This document shows, piece after piece, positions 9,485 through 17,836 of a stretch of DNA of 48,961 nucleotides. Source of the DNA: Candidatus Omnitrophota bacterium (GTDB lineage: Bacteria > Hinthialibacterota > Hinthialibacteria > Hinthialibacterales > Hinthialibacteraceae). The translations under genes and the position numbers were made by a program. Each line of letters begins with the position of its first letter. Position 1 is the first letter of the stretch. The notes under the pieces were generated by a model, which worked only from the letters and a program-made list of their open reading frames with translations, did not search any database and had not been told where the DNA came from. The stretch lies in NCBI GenBank assembly GCA_003598175.1, contig QZKN01000022.1, positions 1 to 48,961 on the forward strand. Reading direction: 5' to 3'.

Positions 9485-10669
9485 ATGCGTGAAGGATGTG
9501 CGGTAAAACTCGGCTTGTACATTCATATTCCGTTTTGCCGATCGAAATGCAGTTATTGCGCATTCGTTTCCGCGGCGCCTCGCGACGATCAGGAAATGGA
9601 TCGTTATGTGAATGCGGTAATGACGCACATTCGCGCCAGTAGCAATATGGCAAGGAATCGGGAACTCTCGACGATTTTTTTCGGCGGAGGAACGCCAAGT
9701 TTGATCGGTGGGAAAAGGCTGGCATTGCTTCTGGAATGTATTTTTGAAACCTTTTCAATTGCGGACAATGTGGAAATTACACTGGAAGCCAATCCGGAAA
9801 GCGCAACGGCCGAGCTTTTTCAGCATCTGACGCCGTTGGGTTTGAATCGGGTGAGTCTTGGCGTTCAGTCCATGCATGACGAGGAATTGAAACAGCTGGG
9901 ACGTATTCATTCCGTTGCGACCGTTGAACGCGCGGCTTCGGCTATAAGGGAGGCCGGAATACCGAATGTATCGATGGATTTGATTTTTGCCTTACCCGGC
10001 CAGACTGTAAGGCGTTGGGAAGATACGCTGCAAAAAATACTTCGGTTGACGCCCGATCACCTTTCCGTTTACGGTCTCTCCTTTGAAGAAGGCACGTTGT
10101 TCCATCGACTGAATCAAAAAGGAAGATTGGAACCGGTTCTGGATGAAACTTATGTTCGGATGTATAATAGGACAAGAGATTTGCTGACGACTTACGGATT
10201 TTGGCATTATGAAATCTCGAATTGGAGCAGGCCGGACCGGGAATGCCGGCATAATCTGATTTATTGGAATCAAGATGAATATCTGGCGTTTGGAGCAGCG
10301 GCTCATGGCTTATTCGACGGAATTCGTCATGCTTTTATTTCCGAAAAAGAAACATACGTCAGGTTTCATGAACAACATCAAAAACAACGCGACAGATTGT
10401 ATTTCAATCCGGAGCTGCTTGCGGAATATAAGCGCCTCGATGTGGAGGAAATGGCGTCCGACGTGATGATTTATGGTTTGCGTTTAATCAAAGGCGTCTC
10501 GATTGATCGTTTTATAAACCGCTTCGGGTATTCGCCTCGTGACCGCTGGCAGGAAGCGATTGACAAATTTGAACGGCAGAATCTGCTGGAACAAAAAGAG
10601 GAGTATCTAAGACTAACTCCACAGGCCTTACTCATTAGCAATGAAGTGTTACAGTATTTTCTGGATTAA
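9485..10669 (+). CDS. hemW: HemW-type radical SAM protein (oxygen-independent coproporphyrinogen III oxidase-like; heme chaperone)
   Basis: About 394 residues. The radical-SAM cluster motif CRSKCSYC follows LGLYIHIPF, and the Cys triad is followed by Ala-Phe, as in HemW, rather than the extra Cys of HemN. Further family marks are TIFFGGGTPSLI, NRVSLGVQS, MDLIFALPGQT, YGLSFEEGT and the C-terminal HemN domain region. HemW family members bind heme and SAM and help deliver heme; many are annotated as coproporphyrinogen dehydrogenase. The ATG at 9485 has AGGAAG at a spacing of five. In-frame upstream starts at 9443 and 9470 are possible but less well supported. A heme-handling protein suits a genome with multiheme cytochromes, although hemW is nearly universal. 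A terminator follows at 10712. Confidence 0.92.
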   Translation: MREGCAVKLGLYIHIPFCRSKCSYCAFVSAAPRDDQEMDRYVNAVMTHIRASSNMARNRELSTIFFGGGTPSLIGGKRLALLLECIFETFSIADNVEITLEANPESATAELFQHLTPLGLNRVSLGVQSMHDEELKQLGRIHSVATVERAASAIREAGIPNVSMDLIFALPGQTVRRWEDTLQKILRLTPDHLSVYGLSFEEGTLFHRLNQKGRLEPVLDETYVRMYNRTRDLLTTYGFWHYEISNWSRPDRECRHNLIYWNQDEYLAFGAAAHGLFDGIRHAFISEKETYVRFHEQHQKQRDRLYFNPELLAEYKRLDVEEMASDVMIYGLRLIKGVSIDRFINRFGYSPRDRWQEAIDKFERQNLLEQKEEYLRLTPQALLISNEVLQYFLD

Positions 10670-10711
10670 TAAAAAAATGCATGTACCGTCGGCATTCTGC
10701 CGGTAAAAGAA

Positions 10712-10743
10712 ATGCCGCCGAAGCGGCGGCGTACCGTTTTTTT
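10712..10743 (+). terminator. Rho-independent terminator after hemW
   Basis: ATGCCGCC-gaagc-GGCGGCGT forms an 8-bp stem (one G-T pair), followed by ACCG and seven T. A weaker hairpin (CGGCA/TGCCG) lies just upstream at 10690-10702. Confidence 0.8.
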
Positions 10744-10855
10744 GTGAGAAAATTTGAAACTCATTTTCCATCGGATCGTATTGGAGATAATACGCCAAGC
10801 GATTGTTGCGATGGATTAAATCAATAGCGAATAACAAAAGAGAGTCCAAATCGAA

Positions 10856-11572
10856 ATGAGACGGTTTTACTTATTACTTGCGAGTAAATTGAAGTATTTC
10901 TCATGGGGCAGAGCGATAGTCAACCATATTTCCAGACATTATCGACTTTATGAAAATCTCGAAGCGCTTTATACCGCTTTGATTCTCGCGCTGCTCATCA
11001 AAACCTTTATCTTCGAAGCCTACAAAATTCCTTCCAAATCCATGTGCGATACCCTGAAAGAAGGGGATCGGATTTTCGTCAACAAATTTTTGTACGATCT
11101 TCGACCGATTCACGTGGGAGACGTTGTGGTTTTCAAAACGAAAGGGATTCCCCCGATCGAATCGCCGGACAAGCCGTATTACATCAAACGGGTGGTGGGA
11201 TTGCCGGGAGACCGTTTGGAGATTATGGATGACGGGCATTTAAGGCGAAATGGAAAGATTCTCGAATCCCCCGATTTTTTTAACGAAAATTTTTATACGG
11301 TTCTCTATAATCGCAAACGGAATTTCGTCGTGCCCGAGGGGTGTTTGTACGTCTTCGGCGACAACAGCATGAACAGTTCCGATAGCCGCGAATGGGGGGC
11401 CGTGCCGATCGACAATGTGATGGGGAAAGCCTTTTTCCGTTATTGGCCGCTTTCCCGATTCGGTCTCATCAAAGGGGTTCCCACGGAAAAAGCGCAGGAA
11501 TATGTGAAACGGGAACGTCCCCTGCCGCGCGAAAGCGGATTCGGGAATCAAGCGCAGGCGGCGGAACGTTGA
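10856..11572 (+). CDS. lepB: Signal peptidase I
   Basis: 238 residues. It cleaves signal peptides of exported proteins at the outer face of the inner membrane. One N-terminal membrane anchor (TALILALLIKTFIFEAY) is followed by the nucleophile motif IPSKSM (Ser before Met), the general-base Lys in YIKRVVGLPGD, and box GDNSMNSSDSREWG. The usual Pro of the MxPTL motif is replaced by Asp (MCDTL). Length and order match the family. The next gene, coaX, begins three bases after the stop, so the two are surely co-transcribed. Confidence 0.95.
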   Translation: MRRFYLLLASKLKYFSWGRAIVNHISRHYRLYENLEALYTALILALLIKTFIFEAYKIPSKSMCDTLKEGDRIFVNKFLYDLRPIHVGDVVVFKTKGIPPIESPDKPYYIKRVVGLPGDRLEIMDDGHLRRNGKILESPDFFNENFYTVLYNRKRNFVVPEGCLYVFGDNSMNSSDSREWGAVPIDNVMGKAFFRYWPLSRFGLIKGVPTEKAQEYVKRERPLPRESGFGNQAQAAER

Positions 11573-11575
11573 GCG

Positions 11576-12346
11576 ATGAATGCCTGCCGTATTATTACCC
11601 TCGATGTGGGAAATTCTGCTGCCGATATCGGTTTGTTTGAAGATGCGAATCTGATAACTACTGATTTTTTACCCTCTTCGGCGGACTCGGTGGAGCGAAT
11701 CTGCCTAATCGCCGAACGTTGGCATCAGGAAAACGAACTCGAACACGTCATGATCGCTTCCGTGGTGCCCGCGTTGGGCGATCTTCTCGCCGTTCAAATC
11801 GAACAGCGGCTGCGAAAAATTCCGATCATGGTGGAAGATATAAAAACGCAGTTATTGCCGTTGCGGGTGGATCGGCCGGAAACGGTCGGCGTGGACCGCA
11901 TTGTGAACTGTTACGCCGCCGTACACCTGTATGGAAGCCCGGCGGTTGTGATTAGTCTGGGAACGGCCACTACGTTTGAGGCGATTTCCGCCGATGGCAG
12001 GTACATTGGCGGAGCGATTGCGCCCGGCGTCAACATTTCACTCGAGGCGCTGACGCGTCGAGCGGCGCTGCTTCCTCCGATCGATTTGCATGAAAAACCC
12101 GAGCGCATAATCGGCAAAAACACCGTCGAACACATGAAAAGCGGGATTTTTTTCGGCACGGTAAGCATGATTGAAGGAATGGCGCGAAGGATGAAAAGCA
12201 TCGTCGGCGACCAGGCGAAAGTGATCGCAACCGGAGGGATGAGCTCGATCTTTGCACAGGAAGGCGTTTTTGATGTTCATGAACCTTTCCTGACGTTAAA
12301 AGGATTGGAATTGATTCATCGGCATCGCTGCCCATCTCGTGATTGA
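11576..12346 (+). CDS. coaX: Type III pantothenate kinase
   Basis: 256 residues. It phosphorylates pantothenate in the first step of coenzyme A synthesis in the cytoplasm. The N-terminal phosphate loop DVGNS, the GVDRIVN motif, the LGTATTFE motif and the APGVNISLEAL region are typical of the ASKHA-fold CoaX family, and the length is normal. It starts three bases after lepB in the same operon. Confidence 0.95.
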   Translation: MNACRIITLDVGNSAADIGLFEDANLITTDFLPSSADSVERICLIAERWHQENELEHVMIASVVPALGDLLAVQIEQRLRKIPIMVEDIKTQLLPLRVDRPETVGVDRIVNCYAAVHLYGSPAVVISLGTATTFEAISADGRYIGGAIAPGVNISLEALTRRAALLPPIDLHEKPERIIGKNTVEHMKSGIFFGTVSMIEGMARRMKSIVGDQAKVIATGGMSSIFAQEGVFDVHEPFLTLKGLELIHRHRCPSRD

Positions 12347-12431
12347 ATGGTCGGTTTGAGTCAAGTGCAGGGAAAATCAGCGTTACGCTCATAATATGAT
12401 AATTGTTTTTATGAAGAGGTGTTTTTCGATC

Positions 12432-12638
12432 ATGAATGAAATCATTTTTTATGTGGAAGAATCGGACGAGGGGGGATATACCGCGCGGGCGCTGGGGGAA
12501 TCGATTTTTACGGAAGCGGATGATCTTTCTCAACTGCGTGATTCCATTCGTGATGCGGTGCGATGTCATTTCGAAGAAGGAGTGGGACCTAAAATTATAC
12601 GGCTTCATTACGTTCGGGAAGAATTAATGGCATTATGA
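12432..12638 (+). CDS. hicB: HicB-like antitoxin
   Basis: 68 residues from the ATG at 12432 (AGAGGTG lies 11 bases upstream). The sequence MNEIIFYVEESDEGGYTARA followed by a helical segment (DLSQLRDSIRDAVRCHF) fits the short HicB-like fold without a long C-terminal DNA-binding extension. The stop overlaps the start of the HicA gene as ATGA. The order antitoxin-toxin is the reverse of classical hicAB but common for this subfamily. Confidence 0.8.
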   Translation: MNEIIFYVEESDEGGYTARALGESIFTEADDLSQLRDSIRDAVRCHFEEGVGPKIIRLHYVREELMAL

Positions 12639-12883
12639 AACTTCCACGTAATCTTTCCGGAAATGAGTTGGCAAACCGATTGGTCAGATTTGGCTATCGA
12701 ATTACTCGACAAACGGGGAGTCACATGCGTTTAACCACCGAGAAAAATGGAGAACACCATTTAACGATTCCTGACCATTCTCCACTCCGGATTGGAACAG
12801 TTTCCTCTATAATTAATGACGTAGCAACACATTTGGGATTTAGTCGTGACGAAATAATGTTTCGATTGTTTGGGAATCGGTAA
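12635..12883 (+). CDS. hicA: HicA-like mRNA interferase toxin
   Basis: 82 residues. The double-stranded-RNA-binding-like HicA/YcfA fold is indicated by LVRFGYRITRQTGSHMRL, with the catalytic His30 in GSH, and LTIPDHSPLRIGTVSSII. HicA toxins cleave mRNA and are neutralised by HicB. Translation is coupled to hicB by a 4-base overlap. Nothing is missing, so the module looks intact. Confidence 0.88.
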   Translation: MKLPRNLSGNELANRLVRFGYRITRQTGSHMRLTTEKNGEHHLTIPDHSPLRIGTVSSIINDVATHLGFSRDEIMFRLFGNR

Positions 12884-13021
12884 AGGGAAGATTCGTAATG
12901 ATTTTGATCAACCGATCATGATTGTTTTTTATGAAATTGTTTAAAAGGAATAGCTGAAACATAAAATTATTTGCTCGCCTCATTAAAATACGTTAAAATC
13001 CTAATTATTGGAGGTGATCAA

Positions 13022-13297
13022 ATGAATAATGATCTTTCATTGGAAAATGAACGCTATATCCAAACGATCGCGAGAAACTTATTTTTTAGTAATCGTAGAG
13101 AGGCGCTCGACCAGGCTGTGACTCTGTTAAAAAAACAACAGGATATTCTCCATCATATCGATGTGGGAACACGGCAGATCAAAGAAGGAAATTCAATAAA
13201 AATCGATAATGAAGTGGAATTGGAACAATTCTTTGCTGAAATAAAAACAAAAGGAAAAGAACGTCTCTATGTGAAGAAAAAGAAGTGGTTGGAGTAG
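13022..13297 (+). CDS. Orphan ParD/RHH-like antitoxin
   Basis: 91 residues. The start is clear: GGAGGTGATCAA directly precedes the ATG. An N-terminal ribbon-helix-helix-like segment (NERYIQTIARNLFFSNRREALDQA) is followed by a charged C-terminal tail (AEIKTKGKERLYVKKKK) of the type that wraps the toxin. It is the second toxin-antitoxin-type gene in a row after hicBA, but only a fragment of a partner gene follows. Family assignment is by pattern. Confidence 0.6.
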   Translation: MNNDLSLENERYIQTIARNLFFSNRREALDQAVTLLKKQQDILHHIDVGTRQIKEGNSIKIDNEVELEQFFAEIKTKGKERLYVKKKKWLE

Positions 13298-13347
13298 TGC
13301 ATCAATCGCGTGACATTCATGAATTTTGGAAGCAGCGAGAATTATAA
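13297..13347 (+). pseudogene. Possible remnant of the partner toxin (16 codons)
   Basis: A GTG start overlaps the antitoxin stop (TAGTG), the coupling expected of a toxin gene. The frame reads VHQSRDIHEFWKQREL and then TAA. The opening resembles the first helix of ParE/RelE-type toxins. No continuation is visible downstream in any frame before the convergent desulfurase gene. Confidence 0.35.
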
Positions 13348-13361
13348 TAAGGAATCCATAA

Positions 13362-14501
13362 TTATATTCCTCTACACTTCTTTATGACAGATGTAATTGT
13401 TTCAATAAAGTATCCCACATCTTCCCGTGTATTCATCCGCCCGACCGAAATACGAATCGCGGCGGCGGCTTCCTCGTCTGTGCGGCCGATGGCCTTGAGT
13501 ACGGAAGACGGCTCGGTTTTGCCTTGCGAACAGGCCGAGCCGCTGCTGAGACAGATGGATTCTTTATCCATCGCTCGAACGAATTCCCGCGCATTGATTC
13601 CGTGAATGGAAACGTTGAGTGTGTTGGGAAGCACGTTCGTTGCGGGACTGTTGCGTAGGATCGCAAATGGAAGTTGCGAGAGTTTTTCCCATAATAAATC
13701 CCGCAAGGTGGTATCGTGTTGGTTTCGCTGTGGCAGTTCATGTAACGCCAACTCCGCGGCTTGTCCGAATCCGACGATGCCGGGGACGTTTTCCGTGCCT
13801 GCCCGTCGGCCGTTTTCGTGATTACCTCCCTGTACTTGCGGAATCAGCTGTACTCCTCGTTTCACATACAATGCGCCGACGCCTTTGGGGCCGTAGATTT
13901 TATGGCCGGCGAGAGAAAGCAGGTCGACTCCGAGTGTTTGCACATCGACAGGAATTTTGCCTGCCGCCTGAACCGCATCCGTGTGGAAAGGAACGGCGTG
14001 GAATCGAGTAATTTTCGCAATGTCTTCAATGGGTTGAATCGCGCCGATTTCGTTGTTCGCAAGCATGATGGAAACCAATGCGGTTTCCGGAGTGATCGCT
14101 TTTTCCACGTCTCGCGGATCGATTCTTCCGTTTTTATCGACCGGCAATTGCGTGATGCGGCAGTTGTGATACTGCTCGAGATACTCACATGTCATTTTGA
14201 CCGCCGGATGTTCGATTCCGGAAATGATCAGGTGGTTTTTTCCGTTCGCCGCCACGATTCCTTTGATCGCGAGATTGTCCGCTTCGGTTCCGCCGCCGGT
14301 GAACACGATTTCGTCAGCGTCGGCGTTGATCAGGAAGGCGATTTGCGCGCGCGCTTTTTCGACGGCATAGCGGGCATCGACGCCGAGACGATAGAGGTTG
14401 GACGCGTTGCCGAATTGTTCCTTGAAAAAAGGTTCCATTGCATTGAAAACATCGGGATGAACCGGCGTGGTGGCATTGTGATCGAAATAAATGGTGTGCA
14501 T
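13362..14501 (-). CDS. Cysteine desulfurase, NifS/IscS family
   Basis: 379 residues. It is a PLP enzyme that removes sulfur from cysteine for Fe-S clusters or thiolation. It opens with MHTIYFDHNATTPVHP; the PLP Lys is in SLAGHKIYGPKG; the persulfide Cys is in LSSGSACSQGKTEPS, whose loop is of the group I (NifS/IscS) type. Length is normal. No iscU, iscR or thiI neighbour is present, so its sulfur acceptor cannot be told from context. It stands alone on the minus strand and converges on the antitoxin locus. Confidence 0.93.
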   Translation of the reverse strand: MHTIYFDHNATTPVHPDVFNAMEPFFKEQFGNASNLYRLGVDARYAVEKARAQIAFLINADADEIVFTGGGTEADNLAIKGIVAANGKNHLIISGIEHPAVKMTCEYLEQYHNCRITQLPVDKNGRIDPRDVEKAITPETALVSIMLANNEIGAIQPIEDIAKITRFHAVPFHTDAVQAAGKIPVDVQTLGVDLLSLAGHKIYGPKGVGALYVKRGVQLIPQVQGGNHENGRRAGTENVPGIVGFGQAAELALHELPQRNQHDTTLRDLLWEKLSQLPFAILRNSPATNVLPNTLNVSIHGINAREFVRAMDKESICLSSGSACSQGKTEPSSVLKAIGRTDEEAAAAIRISVGRMNTREDVGYFIETITSVIKKCRGI

Positions 14502-14552
14502 GTGAGTGATTCACCTTCATAAATCGTTTTGTTGGAAAATAATAACAGTGAA

Positions 14553-14592
14553 GTGGCTCCGACAAGGGCAGAAAAAACGCTGCCCTTGCCAC
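14553..14592. repeat. Hairpin between the desulfurase and regulator genes
   Basis: GTGG...CAAGGGCAG-aaaaaacg-CTGCCCTTG-CCAC: a perfect 9-bp inner stem plus a 4-bp outer stem with a bulge. It sits in the divergent promoter region. Confidence 0.7.
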
Positions 14593-14673
14593 CCAATAAT
14601 GGTAAGCGTATTCAAGCTGTTTGTCTTGATGCTATGATGGTATTTATTTCGATTGGGAATGAAACATGTGGAT

Positions 14674-16074
14674 ATGAAACCTACTATTTTAATTGTTGAC
14701 GACGACAACTCCATTCGTGGATTGCTGGAAACCCATCTGACCAAATTGGGATATGCGATTCGGACGGAAGAGAACGCGGCGGGATTGCGCCGCGCTTTGC
14801 AGGACGAAGATTATCAAACCCTTTTACTGGATATGCAACTTCCGGACGGCGACGGAATTGCATTGATCGAAGAGTTACGAGAGATCGAGCCGGATCTGCC
14901 CGTGATTATGATTTCCGCGCATGGAAGCGTCGAACGCGCAGTGGACGCCATGCGTTTGGGGGCGTACGATTTTTGTTCGAAGCCCATCGATTTCAATCGT
15001 TTAATGGTCTCGGTCAAGAATGCGATCGAAAGCAACAATTTAAAAAAGAGAGTCAAGACGCTCGAACGCTCGAAACGGTCGCAGCTCTGCGATTTGATCG
15101 GCGGCAGCGCGGAAATGCAGATCGTATATAACATTATCGAAACCGTCGCGCCCAGCAAAGCGCCGGTGTTCATTACCGGAGAGAGCGGTTGTGGGAAAGA
15201 ATTGGTTGCGCGCGCGGTTCATCAACTCTCTCCTCGTGGAAGCCGGGAACTGGTCGACGTCAATTGCGCCGCCATTCCCCATAATTTGTTGGAAAGCGAA
15301 CTCTTCGGCCATGAGAAATTCGCGTTTACCGGCGCCAACGAACAATACATCGGACGTTGCGAGCGCGCCGATAAAACGACGCTGTTCCTGGACGAACTGG
15401 CGGAAATGGATTCGAATTTACAGGCGAAACTTTTGCGTTTTTTGCAGGAACATGCGTTTTATCGAGTCGGCGGGAGAGAAAAAATCCACGTCGATGTGCG
15501 GATCATCTCCGCAACCAACCGCAATCCCGCCGAGGCGATTGAAGCGAGCGATCTGCGCGAGGATCTTTACTACCGCTTGAATGTGGTGCACATTCATATC
15601 CCCCCATTGCGGGATCATCCCGACGACATTCCCGAATTGGCCGATTTCTTTCTGGAAAAATATGTAAAACTCAATCAGAAGCGCTTCCACGAATTCTATC
15701 CGGAAGCGATGGAGGCGTTGTGTACGTATCATTGGCCGGGGAATGTGCGGGAATTGGAAAATAGCATTCATCAGGTCGTGGTTCTATTCGACGGCGAACG
15801 ATTGGAACGGCAAATGCTGCCGGAAGCGATTCGTACGGCTGAACGTCAGAATCATTTCATAAAAAAAGCCGATAAAAATGATCAAAACAGCGTTTCGGGA
15901 AAGCCGGAAATCATTCCCTTTGAAATTTTAGAGCGGGAAGCGATTGAGAATGCGCTGAAAATCATGAAAGGAAATGTGGCGCAGGCGGCGGCCGGTTTGC
16001 ATTTGAGCCAAGCGACCATGTACCGTAAGATTCGGGAATATGGATTGATTTTACATAAGTACAAGGATGAATGA
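14674..16074 (+). CDS. Sigma-54-type response regulator (NtrC family) with altered GAFTGA loop
   Basis: About 466 residues. The receiver domain has Asp10/Asp11, phospho-acceptor Asp53 (LLLDMQLPDGDG) and Lys103. The AAA+ domain has Walker A GESGCGKE, Walker B TLFLDE and ATNRNPAEAI. A C-terminal Fis-type helix-turn-helix closes it (NVAQAAAGLHLSQATMYRKI). Such proteins activate sigma-54 promoters when phosphorylated. The sigma-54-contact loop, normally GAFTGA, reads FAFTGA (Phe216). ATGs at 14659 and 14674 are both possible; the receiver domain starts naturally at the second. No kinase is adjacent; the hybrid kinase at 4184-8221 carries its own receiver and is not an obvious partner. Confidence 0.9.
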   Translation: MKPTILIVDDDNSIRGLLETHLTKLGYAIRTEENAAGLRRALQDEDYQTLLLDMQLPDGDGIALIEELREIEPDLPVIMISAHGSVERAVDAMRLGAYDFCSKPIDFNRLMVSVKNAIESNNLKKRVKTLERSKRSQLCDLIGGSAEMQIVYNIIETVAPSKAPVFITGESGCGKELVARAVHQLSPRGSRELVDVNCAAIPHNLLESELFGHEKFAFTGANEQYIGRCERADKTTLFLDELAEMDSNLQAKLLRFLQEHAFYRVGGREKIHVDVRIISATNRNPAEAIEASDLREDLYYRLNVVHIHIPPLRDHPDDIPELADFFLEKYVKLNQKRFHEFYPEAMEALCTYHWPGNVRELENSIHQVVVLFDGERLERQMLPEAIRTAERQNHFIKKADKNDQNSVSGKPEIIPFEILEREAIENALKIMKGNVAQAAAGLHLSQATMYRKIREYGLILHKYKDE

Positions 16075-16140
16075 GTCGGTAAAACCGATAGGATCGAATA
16101 CTTATAACGTGGAATCAAAAAATGACGTTCACCCGTGCGT

Positions 16141-16198
16141 GGGTAAAGCAAGCGTCTCGCTTGCCGAACAATGCAGGCGGGGACGCCTGCTCTACCCA
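16141..16198. repeat. REP family A, full copy
   Basis: Two small palindromes (GCAAGCGtctCGCTTGC and GCAGGCGgggaCGCCTGC) are enclosed by GGGTAAAG and CTCTACCC. It lies between two convergent genes. Confidence 0.8.
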
Positions 16199-16249
16199 CG
16201 TTTATTTTTATTATTGCATAGACAGAAACGGATTGTGCAATTTTTTTAT

Positions 16250-17626
16250 TTAGAAGAAATAAGTGAATTGCAAGAACACCCAATCCGCATCGTCGGTTAT
16301 ACCAACGTTGGCGGAATCGTCGATAAATCCCCCCGCGAAGAAGTGGGAATATCCGCTGAACAATTCGACTTGCTTGTTGATCCGCCATTTGACGAGCAGG
16401 TCCACCTCGTGGCCGAGTTCCGAACTTAAACCATCGAGATTGGCGCGATTGGCGACGCGGATGGGTCTTTCGTTGATGTGATACCAAAAATCATTTTTTT
16501 CGTCACGGCGGAAATAATGGTAATCGACGGAAAGATCAATCGTTTTGGTGGGTTTGACGCTGAATGTGGCTTGGTAATCCTGCAGGTTCATCCACGCAAA
16601 AATATTCATCCGCCCATAAAATGTATCCACCGCGCCGAATAAACCGTCGAACGTCGTGGTCTCCCCGTCATTGGGATCGGCGTCGCCCGATGCGTGCGAA
16701 TATTCGACGCCGATGCGCGGTTTCCAGGGCGCATTGAACGTGTATCCCACTTTCGCGTTCATGCCGAACGCGCTGATATCTTCATTTCCCTGTTCGCCGA
16801 ATTGATAAGCGCCCATTCCGCTCCAATCGATGCTGTTCTCCAGTTTTCCATTGGCATACACCCCGATCGAATGGCGGTCGGCTTTGTCCACATTCGGGAT
16901 GGTTTCATCGTCTGCCTTCAAAATATAAAAGAAATCAAGATCGAATGGGAGTTGTTTCACCTTGGAATAGAGGCCATACGCATCGAAATCGTGATAGTCG
17001 TCGTCGAAGCGGCTTTTGTGGCTGATTACGCGCTGCGCCAGTATGATGTCGGTATCCACCCAATCCGTTTCGATATACAATTTCAGCGCATCCCACGTAT
17101 ACCGGCCGGTGTTGCCCCAATCGCCGGGTCCCCACACGCGATTGTCGCGGTAGGAAATCGCCTGCCGTCCGAATTGAAAGCCGAACGGCGTGTCTCCGAT
17201 TTTACGCCAATCGATATAAGCCTTTTTCAAGTCGAATGGATTTTCATAGGCGCACACGTCGCCAAAATCGTCCAAATCCAGCTCGGAAAACCAGAAATGG
17301 GCGTCTTGAAATTGAACGAAGAAATTGAGATTTTCAAACAGCCGATAATTGAAATCGATGCGGATTCGTTCCAATAGCATTCCGTCGTCTTCGATCTGAA
17401 CGCCGTTTTTTCCGGTCCCGTAGCCTTTGATGGTGAAATCGTTGAACAATTCGGTGCGGATGCGGATGTTGCCGCCGATATCGAGAACGCCCGGTCCAAT
17501 CTCAATTCCTTTCAATATGTCGTTCCACGAATGTTCTTCCTGTTGCCTCTCTTGCGCAACTCCATCGGTGTCTGCGCCGATGAAAACGAACACGGCGATG
17601 AGAATCCAGCATGGTTGAGTTTTCAT
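16250..17626 (-). CDS. Outer-membrane beta-barrel porin, alginate-export-like
   Basis: About 458 residues. I set the start at the ATG at 17626, preceded by AAAGGGGTACGAA; it opens a signal peptide (MKTQPCWILIAVFVFIGA...GVAQ). The mature protein is made of alternating amphipathic strands rich in Tyr, Trp, Phe and Asp (FEYRL/FQFGRQAIS types) and ends in FLQFTYFF with the C-terminal Phe of outer-membrane barrels. FGFQFGRQAISYRDNR and WDALKLYIETDWV match the Alginate_exp (AlgE-like) family pattern. Inference: passive uptake or export of a glycan or anion. It follows the ABC importer genes on the same strand, but REP hairpins separate them. Confidence 0.8.
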   Translation of the reverse strand: MKTQPCWILIAVFVFIGADTDGVAQERQQEEHSWNDILKGIEIGPGVLDIGGNIRIRTELFNDFTIKGYGTGKNGVQIEDDGMLLERIRIDFNYRLFENLNFFVQFQDAHFWFSELDLDDFGDVCAYENPFDLKKAYIDWRKIGDTPFGFQFGRQAISYRDNRVWGPGDWGNTGRYTWDALKLYIETDWVDTDIILAQRVISHKSRFDDDYHDFDAYGLYSKVKQLPFDLDFFYILKADDETIPNVDKADRHSIGVYANGKLENSIDWSGMGAYQFGEQGNEDISAFGMNAKVGYTFNAPWKPRIGVEYSHASGDADPNDGETTTFDGLFGAVDTFYGRMNIFAWMNLQDYQATFSVKPTKTIDLSVDYHYFRRDEKNDFWYHINERPIRVANRANLDGLSSELGHEVDLLVKWRINKQVELFSGYSHFFAGGFIDDSANVGITDDADWVFLQFTYFF

Positions 17627-17751
17627 TTCGTACCCCTTTCTTGCGCGTAGTTCCAACTTGTCATTACAATTCATTATTGATTTGGGATTTACTATTGTGA
17701 GGTCAGATTTAAGGATCATCTCTCCTTTCTTCTATTAATTTGATTTTTGTA

Positions 17752-17828
17752 GGTGGGATGAGCGAAGCGAATCCCACCTTTTTGCTTTTTTGCAGACAAC
17801 CGGTGGGATTTATTTCCTTCATCCCACC
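17752..17828. repeat. REP family C, double hairpin
   Basis: GGTGGGAT...ATCCCACC occurs twice (17752-17778 and 17802-17828). The first hairpin is followed by TTTTT on the plus strand. The string GATGAGCGAAGCGAATCCCA recurs at 41798-41817. Confidence 0.8.
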
Positions 17829-17836
17829 CTACAAAT

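Noticed and set aside
12030..12608. Minus-strand open frame of 192 codons across coaX and hicB
   Set aside because: It overlaps two well-supported genes and has no family pattern.
16250..17719. Longer porin start at 17719
   Set aside because: The 31 extra residues lack signal-peptide character; the ATG at 17626 has a good ribosome binding site and starts the signal peptide.
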